In this document: in pieces, positions 13,903 to 15,938 of the stretch
Layout of the letters: each line of letters begins with the position of its first letter
How positions within the stretch are numbered: the stretch's first letter is position 1
Assembly (NCBI GenBank): GCA_964525365.1
Contig: CAZGGW010000017.1
Coordinates: forward strand, 1 to 15,938
Reading direction: 5' to 3'
Length of the DNA stretch: 15,938 bases
DNA from: CAZGGW01 sp964525365
Lineage (GTDB): Bacteria > Bacillota_I > Bacilli_A > RF39 > UBA660
Position numbers and translations under genes: made by a program
The notes under the pieces: model-generated
What the model saw: the letters and a program-made list of their open reading frames with translations, nothing else
Told to the model about the DNA's origin: nothing
The model's database searches: none

Positions 13903-15938
13903 TTCTTGAACAGTTACTGGGTCAGTTACAGCAAGCAATTCTTTAGGAGCTATTGTTCCTTCTGTCAAAGGTTGCCCTGCGATTACTTGTTCTTTCAATT
14001 CAACACGTAATTTTGTATTGTATAAAGTAACATGTTCTCTAACTTCTTGATCATTTGTAATATATATTTTATATTTACCTTTATCTTCAGTAATTTTAGT
14101 GACTTTACCATCAATTTCGGCAATTGTTGCTTTTGCTTTTGGAGTTCTTGCTTCAAATAATTCTTCAACACGTGGAAGACCTTGAGTAATATCTCCTGCT
14201 CCGGCAACACCACCAGTATGGAATGTTCTCATTGTAAGCTGTGTCCCTGGTTCACCAATTGATTGAGCAGCCATTATACCAACAGCTTCTCCAATTTCAA
14301 CTATGTTACCAGTGGCTAAATTACGTCCATAGCATTTTTTACATACTCCGCCTTCTGTTTTGCAAGTTAGAGTACTTCTAATTTCCATTTTAGTAACTCC
14401 GGAAGCAACTATCTTTTCAGCAATTTTTTCAGTAATATATTCGCCCTTATCAATTAGTACTTCCTTACTTTCAGGATGTAACACTTTTTGATTAGAATAT
14501 CTTCCTACTATTCTATCTTCAAAACTTTCAAGAACAGCACCACTCTTTTCATCAACAAATGCTGATACTTCAACACCATTAATAGTATGACAATCATCTT
14601 CTTTTACAATAATATCTTGAACTACATCAACAAGTCTTCTAGTCAAATATCCAGCATCAGCTGTTCTTAAAGCAGTATCAGCTGTTCCTTTTCTAGAACC
14701 ATGCGTTGATAAGAAGAATTCTTGTACATCTAGTCCTTCACGGAATGACGCAAATATTGGAATTTCAACTTCATCACCATTTGGTTTACTCATAATACCA
14801 CGCATACCACTAAGTTGTCCCAATTGACTTCTTTTACCACGGGCACCAGAAGAAAATATCATCGCAAGTGGATTTGTAGTATCATCTTCAAGTAATTCTA
14901 TTAACTTATTTTGAACATCTTTTGTTGATTCCATCCATAATCTTACAACTTTTCCATGTCTTTCTTCATCAGTTATAAGACCACGCTTATATTGTTTGTT
15001 AATTTGTTCAACTGTCTTTTTCGTTTTATCTATTATAACTTGCTTTTCAGTACTTCTTGGAATATCACTAAGTGAAAAAGTAATTCCAGAAATAGTAGAA
15101 TATTTAAATCCTAAGTTCTTAAGTTTATCTAGCATAATTGATGTTTCCGTTGTTTTATATCTTTTAAATATTTGAGCAATTATTTTGCCTAAATCTTTAT
15201 TTATAAATGCATTAACAATCGGCATCTTAGCTACTTCTTCAGGTATATTTTTACCCTTTTCTATAAAGAATTTGTCAGGAGTAAATTCTTCTAAATTTTC
15301 TTTACTTATTTCATTTATGTATGGATAACTATCAGGAAGTATTTCATTAAAAATTAATTTTCCTGCAGTTGTAATCAAATACTTTTCTTTTTGTTCATCA
15401 GTAAATATTTTGTGATTAAAACTTTTAGTTATTATTGCTATTCTAGTATGAAGAGTTATTTCTTTTCTCTCATAAGCCATTAAAGCCTCGTTAGGATCTT
15501 TATATACTTTTCCTTCATGAGGAAGACCAGCTTCTTCAAACGTCAAATAATAGTTACCAAGTACCATGTCTAATGATGGAGCCACTATAGGACTTCCATC
15601 TTTAGGATTTAGAATATTATTTGCTCCAAGCATAAGTATTCTTGCTTCAGCTTGTGCTTCTTCAGAAAGCGGAACGTGAACAGCCATCTGATCACCATCA
15701 AAGTCTGCATTAAATCCCGCACATACAAGTGGGTGTAGTCTTAAAGCCTTTCCACCAACAAGTTTAGGTTCAAATGCTTGAATTGATAATCTATGTAATG
15801 TAGGGGCACGATTTAACATAATTGGATGTTCTTTTATTACATCTTCAACTATATCCCATACTCTTTCATCTTGAGTATCTATAAGTTTCTTAGCACCTTT
15901 TATATTATGAGCTAATTCTCTTTTTACTAATTCTGATA
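13897..15938 (-). CDS. rpoC: RNA polymerase beta' subunit, central part (5' end outside the window)
   Basis: The frame is open to the window edge at 15938 and continues upstream, so no start is assigned. The first residues read SELVKRELAHNIKGAKKLID, then EHPIMLNRAPTLHRLSIQAFEP, and then the catalytic Mg-binding loop NADFDGDQMAVHVPLS. The bridge-helix/trigger-loop region (GARGKRSQLGQLSGMRG and VQEFFLSTHGSRKGTADTAL), the second zinc site (C-KTEGGVC-KKC) and the AAQSIGEPGTQLTMRTFHTGG block all follow. The frame ends prematurely at a TAA (13897-13899) just after VTVQEY, and the remaining family sequence continues in another frame down to 13418. Together with that piece the protein is a standard Firmicute beta' C-terminal two thirds. 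Confidence 0.95.
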   Translation of the reverse strand, partial: SELVKRELAHNIKGAKKLIDTQDERVWDIVEDVIKEHPIMLNRAPTLHRLSIQAFEPKLVGGKALRLHPLVCAGFNADFDGDQMAVHVPLSEEAQAEARILMLGANNILNPKDGSPIVAPSLDMVLGNYYLTFEEAGLPHEGKVYKDPNEALMAYERKEITLHTRIAIITKSFNHKIFTDEQKEKYLITTAGKLIFNEILPDSYPYINEISKENLEEFTPDKFFIEKGKNIPEEVAKMPIVNAFINKDLGKIIAQIFKRYKTTETSIMLDKLKNLGFKYSTISGITFSLSDIPRSTEKQVIIDKTKKTVEQINKQYKRGLITDEERHGKVVRLWMESTKDVQNKLIELLEDDTTNPLAMIFSSGARGKRSQLGQLSGMRGIMSKPNGDEVEIPIFASFREGLDVQEFFLSTHGSRKGTADTALRTADAGYLTRRLVDVVQDIIVKEDDCHTINGVEVSAFVDEKSGAVLESFEDRIVGRYSNQKVLHPESKEVLIDKGEYITEKIAEKIVASGVTKMEIRSTLTCKTEGGVCKKCYGRNLATGNIVEIGEAVGIMAAQSIGEPGTQLTMRTFHTGGVAGAGDITQGLPRVEELFEARTPKAKATIAEIDGKVTKITEDKGKYKIYITNDQEVREHVTLYNTKLRVELKEQVIAGQPLTEGTIAPKELLAVTDPVTVQEY

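Noticed and set aside
1..15938. CRISPR arrays, tRNA or rRNA genes, insertion sequences
   Set aside because: All intergenic gaps are short, and I saw no spaced direct repeats, cloverleaf-like segments or transposase motifs.

Overview
The window is AT-rich DNA, and every protein gene I support lies on the minus strand, so the biological reading order runs from high to low coordinates. The content (a Firmicute-style rpoC, ffh, AGGAGG-type ribosome binding sites, short rho-independent terminators, a CotD-like coat peptide behind a sigma-E/sigma-K-like promoter, and an InlB-repeat surface protein) suggests a low-GC, probably endospore-forming Bacillota, plausibly an uncultured gut Bacilli lineage. 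TGA is used as a stop codon, so the genetic code looks standard.

The right half is core genome. It holds the 3' part of rpoC (13418-15938, running off the window, with a frameshift near 13900), a strong terminator (13371-13410), a separately promoted 902-residue surface protein made of seven Cys-containing InlB-type repeats (10598-13306), a terminator with an overlapping promoter (10542-10575), ffh for the signal recognition particle (9210-10517), a small CotD-like spore coat gene (8940-9143) and a Nudix hydrolase (8418-8822).

The left half (about 357-8371) reads as one compact biosynthetic operon for a ribosomally made, radical-SAM-modified peptide (RiPP). A consensus promoter (8344-8371) precedes a 30-codon gene for a Cys-rich precursor peptide (8128-8220), too small for usual gene calling. 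A 13-bp hairpin follows, then seven closely spaced or overlapping genes: a radical SAM/SPASM maturase with an N-terminal RRE-like domain; a SPASM-like protein without the catalytic cluster; a second radical SAM enzyme without SPASM cysteines; a TetM/EF-G-like ribosomal protection GTPase; an M29 aminopeptidase; a GNAT acetyltransferase; and a PLP-dependent fold-type I enzyme. A terminator at 357-388 closes the unit.

My working model is inference. The precursor's three C-terminal cysteines are cross-linked by the radical SAM proteins, the M29 peptidase may trim the leader, and the PLP and GNAT enzymes may tailor or detoxify the product. The ribosomal-protection GTPase may give self-immunity, which would imply a product acting on the ribosome or on translocation. 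No transporter is present in the window. Beyond the operon terminator lies only the C-terminal remnant of a DpnII-like restriction endonuclease, consistent with an accessory-island boundary.
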